NCBI RefSeq assembly: GCF_003984645.1
Contig: NZ_RWKI01000029.1
Span: 1-37,586 of the forward strand
Length of the DNA: 37,586 nt
Direction: 5' to 3'
Source: Variovorax sp. MHTC-1
Lineage (GTDB): Bacteria > Pseudomonadota > Gammaproteobacteria > Burkholderiales > Burkholderiaceae_C
Position numbers and translations under genes: made by a program. This document shows positions 7,881-16,398 of this stretch, one piece after another; within the stretch, counting starts at the first letter, position 1, and each line of letters starts with the position of its first letter. The notes under the pieces are model-generated. The model did no database searches and was not told the DNA's origin. It was given only the letters and a program-made list of their open reading frames with translations.

Positions 7881-8184
7881 CGCCACGCCGACCGAAGCCC
7901 GCGCGATGCAAGGGCTAAAGGGTCCCGACCGTATCAGTTCTGACATCTCGAGGTCCGCTGTGCGCGATATCGCCGGCCGCACCGAGGATTCCTTTGGGGG
8001 GATCTGCCGAAATCGGGTTACGGGAAGTGCCAAGAATGACTTTCGGCAGCAGGTCTTCGACCGGGAGTGGCCTTTGGCGGCCTGGGGCCTATCGCCTTCA
8101 ATTGCGCGCCCCTGACCTTCCTCGACTCGGGTGTTTCGACGATTGCCTTTCACGACATGGCACGTGCCGTCTCTGCGGATGTTG
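7881..8184. other. Degraded sequence between BKACE remnant and flavin reductase gene
   Basis: No intact gene is visible. Around 7990-8040 one frame reads FGG and, after a one-base shift, KSGYGK followed by a stop. This faintly recalls the C-terminal PFGGxKxSGYGRE motif of aldehyde dehydrogenases, but the preceding residues do not support it. The rest resembles nothing I recognise. The segment extends the area of gene decay begun at 7290. Confidence 0.35.
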
Positions 8185-8841
8185 CTATCCCTTGCCATGC
8201 GACGACGGGCTGCTGGCGCCCGCGAGCCGCCCGATCTGAAAGACGTTTTCTGGCGATACCTGCACATAGTCGTTCAGCCCGCCGGACCGCATGATCGGAT
8301 AGGCCTCGGCTGTCTGATAAACGCCGTCTCTCACGAGTGCCTTGTCGATGTATACGGCCACCACCTCGCCCAACACGAGCCAGCCACTTACCTTTTCGCC
8401 TTCGGTATTTCGGAACTGCACGATGTCGATGACCTTGCATTCCATGGCTGCGCGGCTTTCGCCCACCCGCGGGACGTTGACCTTGCGCCCGGCCACGGCC
8501 GTAAGGCCGGCAAACGGGAACTCGTCTTCCCCGTGCGGAAGCGGTGATGAGGTCTGGTTCATCTGGTCCCCCAGTTCACGGGTGACCAGGTTCCAGGTGA
8601 ACTCGCGCGTTTCTGATGCGTTTTGAACGCTATCTTTCCACGCGATCGAAGAAAATCCGATGATCGGTGGGTCGTAGTTGAACGCGTTGAAGAAACTGTA
8701 GGGCGCGAGATTGACCCGCCCCTGCGTGTCGCGCGATGAGATCCAGCCGATGGGCCGCGGGGCGACCAACGCATTGAGCGGGTTGTGGCTGAGCCCGTGG
8801 CCGTTGGCGGGCTCGTAGTAGTGAAAGTCTCGAACGGTCAT
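8185..8841 (-). CDS. Flavin reductase-like protein (FMN-binding split barrel)
   Basis: A protein of 218 residues of the flavin reductase/flavoredoxin-like family. Family features are NPLNALVAPRPIGWISSRD, where APRPI.W.S is the conserved strand-turn contacting FMN, then NLAPYSFFNAFNYDPPIIGFS and TREFTWNLVTREL. Such proteins bind FMN and either supply reduced flavin to a monooxygenase or act on small molecules themselves. No obvious flavin monooxygenase is adjacent; the nearest flavoenzyme is the nitronate monooxygenase-like protein at 13140. It is the last gene of a four-gene minus-strand unit (isomerase, CoA ligase, Bug protein, this gene), 27 bases after the Bug gene. Confidence 0.9.
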   Translation of the reverse strand: MTVRDFHYYEPANGHGLSHNPLNALVAPRPIGWISSRDTQGRVNLAPYSFFNAFNYDPPIIGFSSIAWKDSVQNASETREFTWNLVTRELGDQMNQTSSPLPHGEDEFPFAGLTAVAGRKVNVPRVGESRAAMECKVIDIVQFRNTEGEKVSGWLVLGEVVAVYIDKALVRDGVYQTAEAYPIMRSGGLNDYVQVSPENVFQIGRLAGASSPSSHGKG

Positions 8842-8868
8842 TGTGTGGGCCCTTCTCGCGCGGCCGCG

Positions 8869-9858
8869 TTATTGCGGCACCAGGTTAAGGGTCTTGGCGA
8901 TGTTGATGAACTTTTCGTTCTCTGCACGCAAGAAGGCCGCTGCCTGCTGCGGCGTCATGGAGTCCAGCTTGCGCAAGCCCTGCGCGTTCACGAGCGCGAG
9001 AAATTCCGGACTGTCGTTCCACTCGTGGAAGGCCTTGTTCAGGCGCGCGACAACGCTATCGGGTGTACGCGCGGGTGCGAGCAAGCCCGCCCAGATGCCG
9101 AACTCGAAGCTCTTGAATCGCGCGTGCTCGCCGAGCGTCGCGAGCTCCGGCAGGAGCGGATGTCGCTTGGTGCTCGCGATGGCGATGGCCTTGATCCGCC
9201 CGGTCTGAATCATTCCCAGGATCGGCCCCCCAAGAGGTACAAACGCGAGGTCCACGTCGCCGCCGCCGACGGCCGTGGCAATGGGAGCGATGCCTTTGTA
9301 CGGCACCTCCAGCAACTTGACGCCGACCCGCTTCTGCAACTCATCGGCCGCAAGATGAGCGAGCGAGGCCTGGCCCCAGTGGGCAATGGACAACTCCTTC
9401 GCGCCAGGCTTTTGCATCTGTTCGACGAGCGCGCTGAGGTTGTTGAAAGGGCGGTCGGGATGACTGACGAGGACCATGTCCGCGCTGCCGAACGAACCGA
9501 TGAGCTTGAAGCTGTCGGACGTGTACTTGGCCGAAGCGACCGTGAGCGGCGCCACCGCCAAATCCGTACCGTTAGTGGCGAGCAGCGTGTATCCGTCGGC
9601 CGCCGCGTTCAGCACGTTCATCGCCGCGATGGAGCCGCTCGCACCGGGCATGTTGTCGACTACCAGGTTTTGTCCAAGGGCGCGCTGCAACACGGGTACG
9701 GATGGCCGTACTGCAGCGTCGACCCCGGCCCCGGCCGGGTAACCGATCTTGATCAGGATGGGTTTGATCGGATAGGGCTGCGCGGTGGCGGCGGCGGCGC
9801 CGCAAAGCGCGACCACAACAACCGCAGCATCAAAGAGTCTGCGAGTCAGTGTTTTCAT
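8869..9858 (-). CDS. Bug/TctC family periplasmic solute-binding protein
   Basis: A protein of 329 residues with a clear Sec signal peptide (basic MKTLTRR, hydrophobic core, AAATA cleavage region at about residues 22-26) followed by YPIKP. Typical Bug-family features are VVDNMPGASGSIA, AADGYTLL, and PGAKELSIAHWG with a later VPYKGIAP. These proteins bind carboxylates or related small molecules in the periplasm, either for tripartite tricarboxylate transporters or as orphan sensors. No TctA/TctB membrane genes are in view, so it is an orphan, as often in Burkholderiales. I chose the ATG at 9858 because GGAGA stands just upstream and the signal peptide begins there. It lies between the CoA ligase and flavin reductase genes. 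Confidence 0.93.
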   Translation of the reverse strand: MKTLTRRLFDAAVVVVALCGAAAATAQPYPIKPILIKIGYPAGAGVDAAVRPSVPVLQRALGQNLVVDNMPGASGSIAAMNVLNAAADGYTLLATNGTDLAVAPLTVASAKYTSDSFKLIGSFGSADMVLVSHPDRPFNNLSALVEQMQKPGAKELSIAHWGQASLAHLAADELQKRVGVKLLEVPYKGIAPIATAVGGGDVDLAFVPLGGPILGMIQTGRIKAIAIASTKRHPLLPELATLGEHARFKSFEFGIWAGLLAPARTPDSVVARLNKAFHEWNDSPEFLALVNAQGLRKLDSMTPQQAAAFLRAENEKFINIAKTLNLVPQ

Positions 9859-9959
9859 GTTTGTCTCCATGCACCGGTCGGAACCGGGCAAAATGTTGTG
9901 AATAGAAGGGTTATCCGTTGAGGAGATCGCGCGCTGAGTCAGCGCATATGCCGAGCTGT

Positions 9960-11606
9960 TCAGCCCACCGAGACACTCTGCGGCCGCAGCTCCTTTCGCA
10001 GGATCTTGCCCACGGCTGACTTCGGCAAAGCCTCAACGAAGGTGATGTGGCGCGGCACCTTGTAAGGCGCAAGGAGCTTGCGGCAGTGCGCTTCGAGCTG
10101 TTCAGCCACCAACCCGGGTGAGCGGCGAACCACGAACACGTGGGGTGCCTCGGCCGATCGCTCGTCCGGCACGCCGATGCACGCGCATTCGAGCACGTCA
10201 GGGTGCATGGCGACCACACCCTCGATCTCGTTGGGATAGACGTTGAAGCCGGACACCAGGATCATGTCCTTCTTCCGGTCCACGATGTACATCAACCCTT
10301 GCGCATCCATCGTGACGACATCGCCGGTCTTGAACCAGCCGTCGGCGGTGAATGCCTTGCGGGTCTCCTCTTCCCGATTCCAGTAGCCCGCGAACACCTG
10401 CGGTCCCTTGATAAGCAACTCACCCGGCGTGCCCAGCGGGACCGGTTGCCCAGCGTCGTCAACGATCAGGACGTCCGTCGATGGTACGGGCGCGCCAATG
10501 GTGCCGTTGCGACCCGGGGCGTTGAAGGTGACGCTAGGCGAAGTTTCGGTGAGTCCATATGCTTCGGTGATCGGCGGGCCGCCTGCCTCCACCCACTTCT
10601 TGGCGACAGCCGCCTGGATCGACGCGCCTGCGCCGATGACCAGGCGGCAGCGGGAGAAATCTACCTCCGGAAGTTCAGTCGAGGCCACCATGGCGTTGAA
10701 CATCGTGTTCACGCCGATCAACATGTCGAAGGGTGCCCGCTGCAACTCGTCGCACAGCGCCTTGCTGTCGCGCGGATTGACAACAAGGCGGTTGTGGGCG
10801 CCGCAGGTCAGGGCCATCAAAGTCATGCCAAGCGGGAAGATGTGGTAAAGCGGCAGCGGCGTAATCAATTCCATGCCTTCCAGATCCAATACGAGCCGCA
10901 GCCAGGATTGCATCTGCAGCACGCTCGCAAGCACATTGCGGTGCGTCAGGGACGCCCCTTTCGAGACGCCGGTGGTGCCGCCGGTGTACTGCAGGAAGGA
11001 AAGGTCCGAGGGTTGGACTTGGTGGGAGACGAAACCGGATGGCGGCAAGGCCGAAATCGCATCGCGCAGCGATACGACCCGGGCGTCCCGGCTGCCGGCC
11101 TGCGCCGCGGACTGGGCGGCGGGAGCGAGCAGTACCTGCCTCACGCGTTGGATGGGTACTGTCAGGACATGGCGCACCTGCGTCTGGTCCAGCACCTCGC
11201 TTACTAGCGGCACGAACGGCTCTCCGGCGAGCAACAAGGCGGCGCCGGAGTCGCCCAGCTGGTGGAGCAACTCGCGGGTCGTGTAGAGGGGATTCATGGT
11301 CACGCCCACCATGCCGGAGCGCAGGATCGCAGCCAAAGCCACCGGATAGAGCAGGTTGTTGTGCAACAGGAGGGCGACGCGATCGCCGCGTTGGAGACCT
11401 GCAGCCTGCAACGAGCGCGCGAGCAGCGCCGATGCACGTTCCACCTCGGCAAAGGTAAGGGATTCACCTGCGCAGCTGACCGCGGTGCGCGAAGCGTACC
11501 GCGCAAAGGCTCGCTCGAGTAAGGTCACGAGCGTCTCGCTCTCCTCAATGTCCAGGTCTCGGGAAAGGCCGGCTGGGTAGGCCGCATGCCAGAGTCGTTG
11601 TTCCAT
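9960..11606 (-). CDS. Acyl-CoA synthetase (long-chain fatty acid--CoA ligase type)
   Basis: A complete ANL-superfamily ligase of 548 residues that activates a carboxylic acid to its acyl-CoA through an acyl-adenylate. The P-loop motif YTGGTTGVSKGASLTHRN starts near residue 207. YGLTETSP follows, then GWFKTGDVVTMD and DRKKDMILVSGFNVYPNEIE, and the C-terminal lysine motif KSAVGKILRKELR. All canonical motifs are intact, and the pattern is closest to FadD-like ligases. It is the second gene of the minus-strand unit beginning at 12228, 25 bases after the isomerase gene. It likely activates the pathway substrate or an intermediate acid. This window has two more ligase-like genes (14927 and 19381). 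Confidence 0.94.
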   Translation of the reverse strand: MEQRLWHAAYPAGLSRDLDIEESETLVTLLERAFARYASRTAVSCAGESLTFAEVERASALLARSLQAAGLQRGDRVALLLHNNLLYPVALAAILRSGMVGVTMNPLYTTRELLHQLGDSGAALLLAGEPFVPLVSEVLDQTQVRHVLTVPIQRVRQVLLAPAAQSAAQAGSRDARVVSLRDAISALPPSGFVSHQVQPSDLSFLQYTGGTTGVSKGASLTHRNVLASVLQMQSWLRLVLDLEGMELITPLPLYHIFPLGMTLMALTCGAHNRLVVNPRDSKALCDELQRAPFDMLIGVNTMFNAMVASTELPEVDFSRCRLVIGAGASIQAAVAKKWVEAGGPPITEAYGLTETSPSVTFNAPGRNGTIGAPVPSTDVLIVDDAGQPVPLGTPGELLIKGPQVFAGYWNREEETRKAFTADGWFKTGDVVTMDAQGLMYIVDRKKDMILVSGFNVYPNEIEGVVAMHPDVLECACIGVPDERSAEAPHVFVVRRSPGLVAEQLEAHCRKLLAPYKVPRHITFVEALPKSAVGKILRKELRPQSVSVG

Positions 11607-11631
11607 GGTTGTTTCCTGATGACGCCGGTGC

Positions 11632-12228
11632 TCAGGCCGCCAGCGCTTCGCGCACGAAGTCCATCCGGTCCTGGCCGAAGAACATCTGGTCGCCGACGAA
11701 GATCGTCGGGGCCCCGAACACGCCGCGCTTGACGGCTTCCTCGGTCGTGGCTTTGAGCGCGGCCTTGGTCTCCGGGTCCTGCGTCAGGCGCTCGATCTCG
11801 GCCGGATCGAAGCCGCCGGCCTTCAGGATGTCGGCCGTGAGCTGCGGCTCGTTCAGGTTGAGCGCATCGATCCAGAGCGCCTTGAACACGCAGCCGAGCA
11901 GTTGCTGCAACTGTTCGGGGCGGCGCAGCTGGACGCCGGTAGCCGCGCGCATCAGGAACAGGGTGATGATCGGGAAGTGCTTGTTCTCCTTGAACGGCAC
12001 GCCGTAGCGGCGGGCGTGGCGTTCGTAGTCCATCTGTACGTAGCGCCCCTTGACCGGGATGGTGGCGGGCGAGGCGTTGCCCGTGGCCTGGTAGACACCG
12101 CCGAGCAGCATCGGCCGGTAAACGAGTTCCGCGCCGTGGCTCTCGCACATTCCGGGCAACTGCGTCCAGGCCAGGTACGAGGCCGGGCTGCCGACGTCGA
12201 AGAAGAAATCAACGGTTCTGCGCATCAT
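11632..12228 (-). CDS. 2-hydroxychromene-2-carboxylate isomerase-like DsbA-family protein
   Basis: A protein of 198 residues with the thioredoxin-like DsbA fold of HCCA isomerase/GST kappa. FFFDVGSPASYLAW (residues 8-21) contains the Ser14 position that in this family replaces the disulfide cysteines and contacts glutathione. ARRYGVPFKENKHFP and the C-terminal GVFGAPTIFVGDQMFFGQDR are also characteristic. HCCA isomerase acts glutathione-dependently in naphthalene degradation, but most homologues in acyl-CoA gene clusters have no known substrate. No signal peptide is seen, so it is cytoplasmic. It is the first gene of its operon, starting 15 bases from an operator-like palindrome (12243-12265). 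Confidence 0.88.
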   Translation of the reverse strand: MMRRTVDFFFDVGSPASYLAWTQLPGMCESHGAELVYRPMLLGGVYQATGNASPATIPVKGRYVQMDYERHARRYGVPFKENKHFPIITLFLMRAATGVQLRRPEQLQQLLGCVFKALWIDALNLNEPQLTADILKAGGFDPAEIERLTQDPETKAALKATTEEAVKRGVFGAPTIFVGDQMFFGQDRMDFVREALAA

Positions 12229-12242
12229 GGTTCCTTTAAAAT

Positions 12243-12265
12243 AACGAGCGTTTGGTAAACGAACG
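12243..12265 (-). promoter_or_regulatory. Operator-like palindrome upstream of isomerase operon
   Basis: AACGAGCGTTTGGTAAACGA with its continuation to 12265 contains the arms CGTTTGG/TAAACG and nearly duplicates 25894-25912. It ends 15 bases from the isomerase ATG, close enough for a bound repressor to block initiation. The flanking TTTAAAATAACG is mirrored by CGTTATTTAAA near 12366 on the other side of the gap. Confidence 0.65.
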
Positions 12266-12319
12266 CTATGTCAGTTCCAGGCGCCTGTCAACGGGACTTG
12301 TCCGGCCCACCAATTCTTG

Positions 12320-12338
12320 TTTGACAAACGATCGTTCA
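12320..12338 (+). promoter_or_regulatory. Operator-like site TTTGACAAACGATCGTTCA
   Basis: This is the best match to the shared motif, lying in the middle of the 158-base divergent region 49 bases before the SDR start at 12387. The core CAAACGATCG also occurs at 26018-26036 before the second TetR gene and, on the other strand, at 25894-25912. Confidence 0.65.
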
Positions 12339-12357
12339 TTGCTTATCGTTGCATAAC

Positions 12358-12375
12358 TGAACGACCGTTATTTAA
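12358..12375 (+). promoter_or_regulatory. Operator-like half site GAACGACCGTTATTTAAA
   Basis: It shares GAACGACCGTT exactly with the site upstream of the thiolase (3838-3855) and lies immediately before the ribosome-binding site AGGAGAG of the SDR at 12387. It is the third copy in this gap, so regulation of the divergent pair probably involves more than one bound dimer. Confidence 0.5.
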
Positions 12376-12386
12376 AGGAGAGACAC

Positions 12387-13127
12387 ATGGACAAATCGAC
12401 AGACCCTCGCGGCGTGGCGCTTGTCATTGGCGCAGGCGACGCCACCGGCAGTGCGATCGGCGCGCGATTCGCTCGCGAGGGCTATGTGGCGTGCCTCACG
12501 CGCCGATCGGCAGACAAGTTGGAGCCCGCGGTGGAGCGCATCCGCGCCGCCGGCGGCGCGGCATTCGGCTACAGCAGCGATGCGCGCAAGGAGGAGGACG
12601 TCGTCGCGCTGATCGACCAGATCGAAAAAGAGCGCGGCCCGATCGAGGTGTTCGTGTTCAACATCGGCGCCAATGTGCCCAGCAGCATCCTGGAAGAGAC
12701 GGGACGCAAGTACATGAAGATATGGGAGATGGCCACGTTCAGCGCTTTCCTCAACGCGCGCGAGGTCGCCCGCCGGATGGTCGCGCGCGGCCGCGGCACC
12801 ATGCTCTTCACCGGTGCGACGGCCGGAATTCGGGGCTCGGCCAACTTCGCGGCATTTGCCGGCGCCAAGCATGCCCTGCGAGCGCTCGCGCAGAGCATGG
12901 CGCGCGAACTCGGGCCCAAGGGCATCCACGTTGCACACATTGTGGTGGACGGTGCGATCGACACGGACTTCATCCGCACGCAGTTCCCCGAACGCTACGC
13001 ACTGAGGGAACAGGACGGCATCCTGAAGCCCGAGCATATCGCGGAGAACTACTGGTACCTGCACACGCAGCCGCGTGATGCCTGGACTTTCGAGATGGAC
13101 CTGCGCCCTTACATGGAAACCTGGTGA
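12387..13127 (+). CDS. SDR-family protein with Phe in place of the catalytic Tyr
   Basis: A protein of 246 residues with the SDR Rossmann fold: an unusual nucleotide motif GAGDATGSAIG (residues 15-25), NIGAN in place of NNAG (residues 92-96), and the helix AKHALRALAQSMARELGPKG. Where classical SDRs have S-x12-YxxxK, this protein has Ala144, Phe157 and Lys161 (FAGAK). Both the Ser and the Tyr of the catalytic triad are therefore absent and only Lys remains. From memory, close homologues share FAGAK, which would make it a family trait. It may be a non-canonical reductase, a binding protein or an enzyme using other residues. It is preceded by AGGAGAG and several operator-like sites, and followed 12 bases later by the flavin oxidoreductase gene. 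Confidence 0.88.
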   Translation: MDKSTDPRGVALVIGAGDATGSAIGARFAREGYVACLTRRSADKLEPAVERIRAAGGAAFGYSSDARKEEDVVALIDQIEKERGPIEVFVFNIGANVPSSILEETGRKYMKIWEMATFSAFLNAREVARRMVARGRGTMLFTGATAGIRGSANFAAFAGAKHALRALAQSMARELGPKGIHVAHIVVDGAIDTDFIRTQFPERYALREQDGILKPEHIAENYWYLHTQPRDAWTFEMDLRPYMETW

Positions 13128-13139
13128 AAGAAGAACCCA

Positions 13140-14126
13140 ATGAAGACACGCATCACTGAACTTTTCGGCATCCGCCACCCCATCATCCAGGGCGGAATGC
13201 ACTACGTCGGCTTCGCCGAGCTCGCCGCGGCGGTGTCCAATGCCGGCGGCCTGGGGCTGATTACCGGCCTGACCCAGAAAACACCAGAGCTGCTGGCGAA
13301 GGAGATCCGCCGCTGCCGCGAAATGACGGACCAGCCGTTCGGGGTGAACCTCACGTTCCTGCCCACACTGGCCTCGCCGCCGTACCCCGAATACATCGCC
13401 GCCATCGTCGAGGGCGGCGTGCGGATCGTCGAGACCGCCGGGCGCAGCCCGGAGGCGTACATGCCCGCGCTGAAGAAGGCCAGAATCAAGGTCATCCACA
13501 AGTGCACCTCGGTGCGGCACGCGCTGAAGGCCGAAGCCATCGGCTGCGACGCGGTCAGCGTGGACGGGTTCGAGTGCGGCGGCCACCCGGGCGAGGACGA
13601 CATGCCCAACATGATCCTGCTGCCGCGCGCGGCGGAGGAGCTGAAGATCCCGTTCGTGGCGTCCGGCGGAATGGCCGACGGCCGCAGTTTGGTGGCGGCG
13701 CTCGCTCTGGGCGCCGAGGGGATGAACATGGGCACCAGGTTTGTGGCCACCCAGGAAGCGCCGGTTCACCAGAACGTGAAGGACGCGATCGTCGCGGCGA
13801 CCGAGCTCGACACGAGGCTCGTCATGCGCGGCCTGCGCAACACCGAGCGCGTGCTGACCAACTCGGCGGTCGAGCAACTGATCGAGATCGAGCAGGCGAA
13901 GGGCGACGATCTCAAGTTCGACGACATCATGGAACAGGTCGCCGGTGTCTACCCGCGCGTGATGGTGGAAGGCAAGATGGACGCCGGCGCCTGGAGCTGC
14001 GGCATGGTGGTCGGGCTGATCCGCGACATCCCCACGGTGCAGGAACTGATCGATCGCATCATGGACGAGGCCGACCAGCTGATCACCCAGCGGCTTGCGG
14101 GGTTCCAGGAACCCGTCCCAGCCTAG
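13140..14126 (+). CDS. NAD(P)H-dependent flavin oxidoreductase / nitronate monooxygenase family
   Basis: A protein of 328 residues of the NPD/nitronate monooxygenase-like TIM-barrel family (YrpB, FabK-like). The N-terminus has HPIIQGGMHYVG, then AVSNAGGLGLITG. FMN-binding features are DGFECGGHPGEDD at about residues 142-154 and VASGGMADGRSLVAALALGAEGMNMGTRF. Experimentally studied relatives include nitronate monooxygenases, enoyl-ACP reductases and NADH:quinone reductases. In acyl-CoA catabolic clusters such genes often stand without proven substrate, and an enone or enoyl-CoA reductase role is possible. It is in an operon with the SDR 12 bases upstream. Its stop is 6 bases from the convergent end of the enoyl-CoA hydratase gene, with no terminator visible between. 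Confidence 0.92.
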   Translation: MKTRITELFGIRHPIIQGGMHYVGFAELAAAVSNAGGLGLITGLTQKTPELLAKEIRRCREMTDQPFGVNLTFLPTLASPPYPEYIAAIVEGGVRIVETAGRSPEAYMPALKKARIKVIHKCTSVRHALKAEAIGCDAVSVDGFECGGHPGEDDMPNMILLPRAAEELKIPFVASGGMADGRSLVAALALGAEGMNMGTRFVATQEAPVHQNVKDAIVAATELDTRLVMRGLRNTERVLTNSAVEQLIEIEQAKGDDLKFDDIMEQVAGVYPRVMVEGKMDAGAWSCGMVVGLIRDIPTVQELIDRIMDEADQLITQRLAGFQEPVPA

Positions 14127-14132
14127 GCTGTT

Positions 14133-14930
14133 TCAACGGCCACTCGGTAGCGGAAAGGCCGGCCCGATGGTCGAAAAGTCGGGTTTGCGCTTTTGCAGGA
14201 ACGCGCTGAACGCTTCCTTGGCGGCGGGCTCCACCAGCATGCGCTTGAAGATCGAGCCTTCGTCGTCCATTCTCTGCAGTACCGCGGCTTGCTGTCCGCC
14301 TTTCATCAGCCGCTTGATCTCCACCAGGCTGCTGATGGGCTTCGCCGCGAGCCTGGCGGCTTGCCCTTGGGCATAGGCATTGACCTGGGACGCGGGCAAG
14401 ACCTTGTTGACCAACCCGGTCTCCAGAGCGGCATCCGCGCTCAGGGGCTCGCCGAACAGCAAGGCTTCAGCCGCGCGGTGGTAGCCGAGTAGTTGCGGCA
14501 ACAAGAGGCTCGAGGCAGCCTCTGGGCACAGCCCCAAATTGACGAACGGCATCGTGAAGGCGGCGTTGTCGCCCGCGTAGACGAGGTCGCAGTGCAACAG
14601 CATGGTTGTGCCGATTCCCACGGCAGGTCCACACACGGCAGCCAGCAGCGGCTTGGGGAATGCGGCGAGGGCGCGCATGAATGGAAACGCCGGTGCCTCG
14701 GAGTCCGTTGTCTGAGTCTTGGCGAAGTCGCCCAAGTCATTGCCGGCTGAAAATATGGTTTCGTGGCCTTGCAGGACGGCAACACGTATCGAGGGATCCG
14801 TCGCGGCCGCGCTCAACGCTTCTGTCAGTGCCGCGTACATGGCCCCGGTGATCGAGTTCTTTCTCTCCAGCCGGTCGAAGGAGATCGTGTAGACGCCCGC
14901 TTCAGCGCGCGTGAGAATGCCGTTGTTCAT
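14133..14930 (-). CDS. Enoyl-CoA hydratase/isomerase family protein (crotonase fold)
   Basis: A protein of 265 residues with crotonase features: RKNSIT near residue 24, the oxyanion-hole loop FSAGNDLGDF, and CGPAVGIGTTMLLHCDLVYAGD followed by MPFVNLGLCPEAASS. The Glu in PEAASS corresponds to one of the two hydratase glutamates. The other, normally in the GGCEL helix, is not present (GIGTTMLLHCDL). That pattern is more like isomerases (PaaG/ECI type) than a full hydratase. It is the last gene of the long liv/catabolic operon, and its ATG overlaps the TGA of the preceding ligase (14927-14930). It probably shifts or hydrates a double bond in an enoyl-CoA intermediate. Confidence 0.92.
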   Translation of the reverse strand: MNNGILTRAEAGVYTISFDRLERKNSITGAMYAALTEALSAAATDPSIRVAVLQGHETIFSAGNDLGDFAKTQTTDSEAPAFPFMRALAAFPKPLLAAVCGPAVGIGTTMLLHCDLVYAGDNAAFTMPFVNLGLCPEAASSLLLPQLLGYHRAAEALLFGEPLSADAALETGLVNKVLPASQVNAYAQGQAARLAAKPISSLVEIKRLMKGGQQAAVLQRMDDEGSIFKRMLVEPAAKEAFSAFLQKRKPDFSTIGPAFPLPSGR

Positions 14931-16384
14931 GAGGAAGTTCCATGTTGAAGGTAGCGGTCGCGCAACAGCTTCTTGTAGAGTTTGCCGGTCGCATGCCGCG
15001 GAAAATCGGACTCGAAATCGATGCTTTTGGGTGTCTTGCTCGGTCCGAGCAGTTCGCGGCAGCGCGCCATCAGCGCCTCCGCGACCGCCGGTCCGGATTG
15101 CTCGGGCCGCGCCGGCTGGATGACGGCCTTGACTTCCTCGCCGAACTCCTCGTTCGGAATGCCGAAAACCGCGGCGTCCGCGACGCGTGGATCCTGCAGC
15201 AGCACGTCTTCGATCTCCTGCGGGTAGATGTTGACGCCGCCCGAGATGATGACGAAGTCCTTGCGGTCGGTGAGATAGAGATAGCCCTCGGCATCGACAT
15301 GCCCGATGTCGCCGAACGAGCGCCAGCCTTGCGGGCTGGTGGCGGCGCGGGTCTTGCCCGGATCGTTCCAGTACTCGAATTGGGCGTTGCTCTCGAAGTA
15401 GACCTGCCCGGTTTCCCCAGGCGGCAACTCATTGCCTGCGTCATCGAGGATGTGCAGGATGCCGTCCGTGGCTCGCCCGACGGAGCCCTTGTGCGTGAGC
15501 CATTCGCGTGAGGTGATTGCCGTGGAGCCGATGCCTTCGGTTCCGGAGTAGTACTCGTCGAGCACGGGACCCCACCAGTCGATCATTGCCTGCTTGACGT
15601 GGACCGGGCAGGGCGCCGCTCCGTGAACGGCGTGGATCATCGAGGCCGTGCTGTACCGCTCGCGCACCTGGGGCTCCAGGCGCAACAGGCGATGGAACAT
15701 GGTTGGCACCCAGAGCGAATGCGTGCAGGCGAACCGGTCGATGGCGGCGAGGGCACGTTCGGCATCGAATTTCTCCATCACGATGCTGGTCGCGCCGAGA
15801 TGGATGGCCGCTGACAGGAACCGGTTTGGCGCGCTGTGGTAAAGCGGCGAGGTGGAGAGATAGACCGACGATGCATCCAGGCCGAATCCGGCCGCAACCC
15901 CCGCGTTGCGGTTGTCGATGCCGTCGAATTCACCCTCGAAAGGCGGTTTGCGAACGCCCTTGGGCCGGCCCGTTGTGCCCGACGAGTACAGCATCTCCCG
16001 CCCGGGAGCGAGGAAGGGCGGTGCATCTTCCGATGCCGCAGCGAAGTGCGCGTGCCACCCGTCCATCGAAGAAGATGTGATGGCGACGCGGGCTTGCGAG
16101 TCTTTGACGATGTATGCGGAGTCCACCGCCGAAAGGCGCGTCGACATGAGCGTGTAGTACAGGCCGACGCGTTGCGCTGCCAGCGTGAGGAAGAGCAGCT
16201 CAGGCGAGTTCTCGAGGCACAGCGCGACGCAGTCATGCTGCTTCAAGCCAAGCGAGAGCAGCGCGTTGGCGGCTCGGTTGGCTTGGCGTTCCAGCTGGGC
16301 GAAGGTGAATGCTTTGCCGCTCTCCAGGAAGTGCACGGCCAGCTTGTTAGGGGTGGCGCGTGCGAAATGGCTCAGGTGATACAT
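14927..16384 (-). CDS. Acyl-CoA synthetase (AMP-binding), 485 aa
   Basis: A complete but short ANL-superfamily acid-CoA ligase. The P-loop is YSSGTTGRPKGV at residues 133-144. PLYHSAPNRF, YYSGTEGIGST, GWRSFGDIGHVDAEGYLYLTDRK and VIISGGVNIYPQEIED follow, and the C-terminal lysine is in HATGKLYKKLLRDRY. The motif set is intact, so it should form acyl-CoA; substrate is unknown. The start at 16384 (MYHLSHFA) fits the family N-terminus. A longer frame to 16585 overlaps the acyl-CoA dehydrogenase gene and has a non-family translation, so it is rejected. It starts 14 bases after the dehydrogenase stop and overlaps the hydratase gene by four bases. Confidence 0.94.
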   Translation of the reverse strand: MYHLSHFARATPNKLAVHFLESGKAFTFAQLERQANRAANALLSLGLKQHDCVALCLENSPELLFLTLAAQRVGLYYTLMSTRLSAVDSAYIVKDSQARVAITSSSMDGWHAHFAAASEDAPPFLAPGREMLYSSGTTGRPKGVRKPPFEGEFDGIDNRNAGVAAGFGLDASSVYLSTSPLYHSAPNRFLSAAIHLGATSIVMEKFDAERALAAIDRFACTHSLWVPTMFHRLLRLEPQVRERYSTASMIHAVHGAAPCPVHVKQAMIDWWGPVLDEYYSGTEGIGSTAITSREWLTHKGSVGRATDGILHILDDAGNELPPGETGQVYFESNAQFEYWNDPGKTRAATSPQGWRSFGDIGHVDAEGYLYLTDRKDFVIISGGVNIYPQEIEDVLLQDPRVADAAVFGIPNEEFGEEVKAVIQPARPEQSGPAVAEALMARCRELLGPSKTPKSIDFESDFPRHATGKLYKKLLRDRYLQHGTSS

Positions 16385-16398
16385 CCGGGCACGGACCT

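Noticed and set aside
7984..8040. Possible aldehyde dehydrogenase C-terminus (FGG...KSGYGK)
   Set aside because: It needs a one-base shift and the residues before it do not fit the family; kept only as a remark.
12372..13877. 501-codon minus-strand frame opposite the SDR and flavin oxidoreductase genes
   Set aside because: Both plus-strand genes are well supported; the antisense frame is a high-GC shadow.
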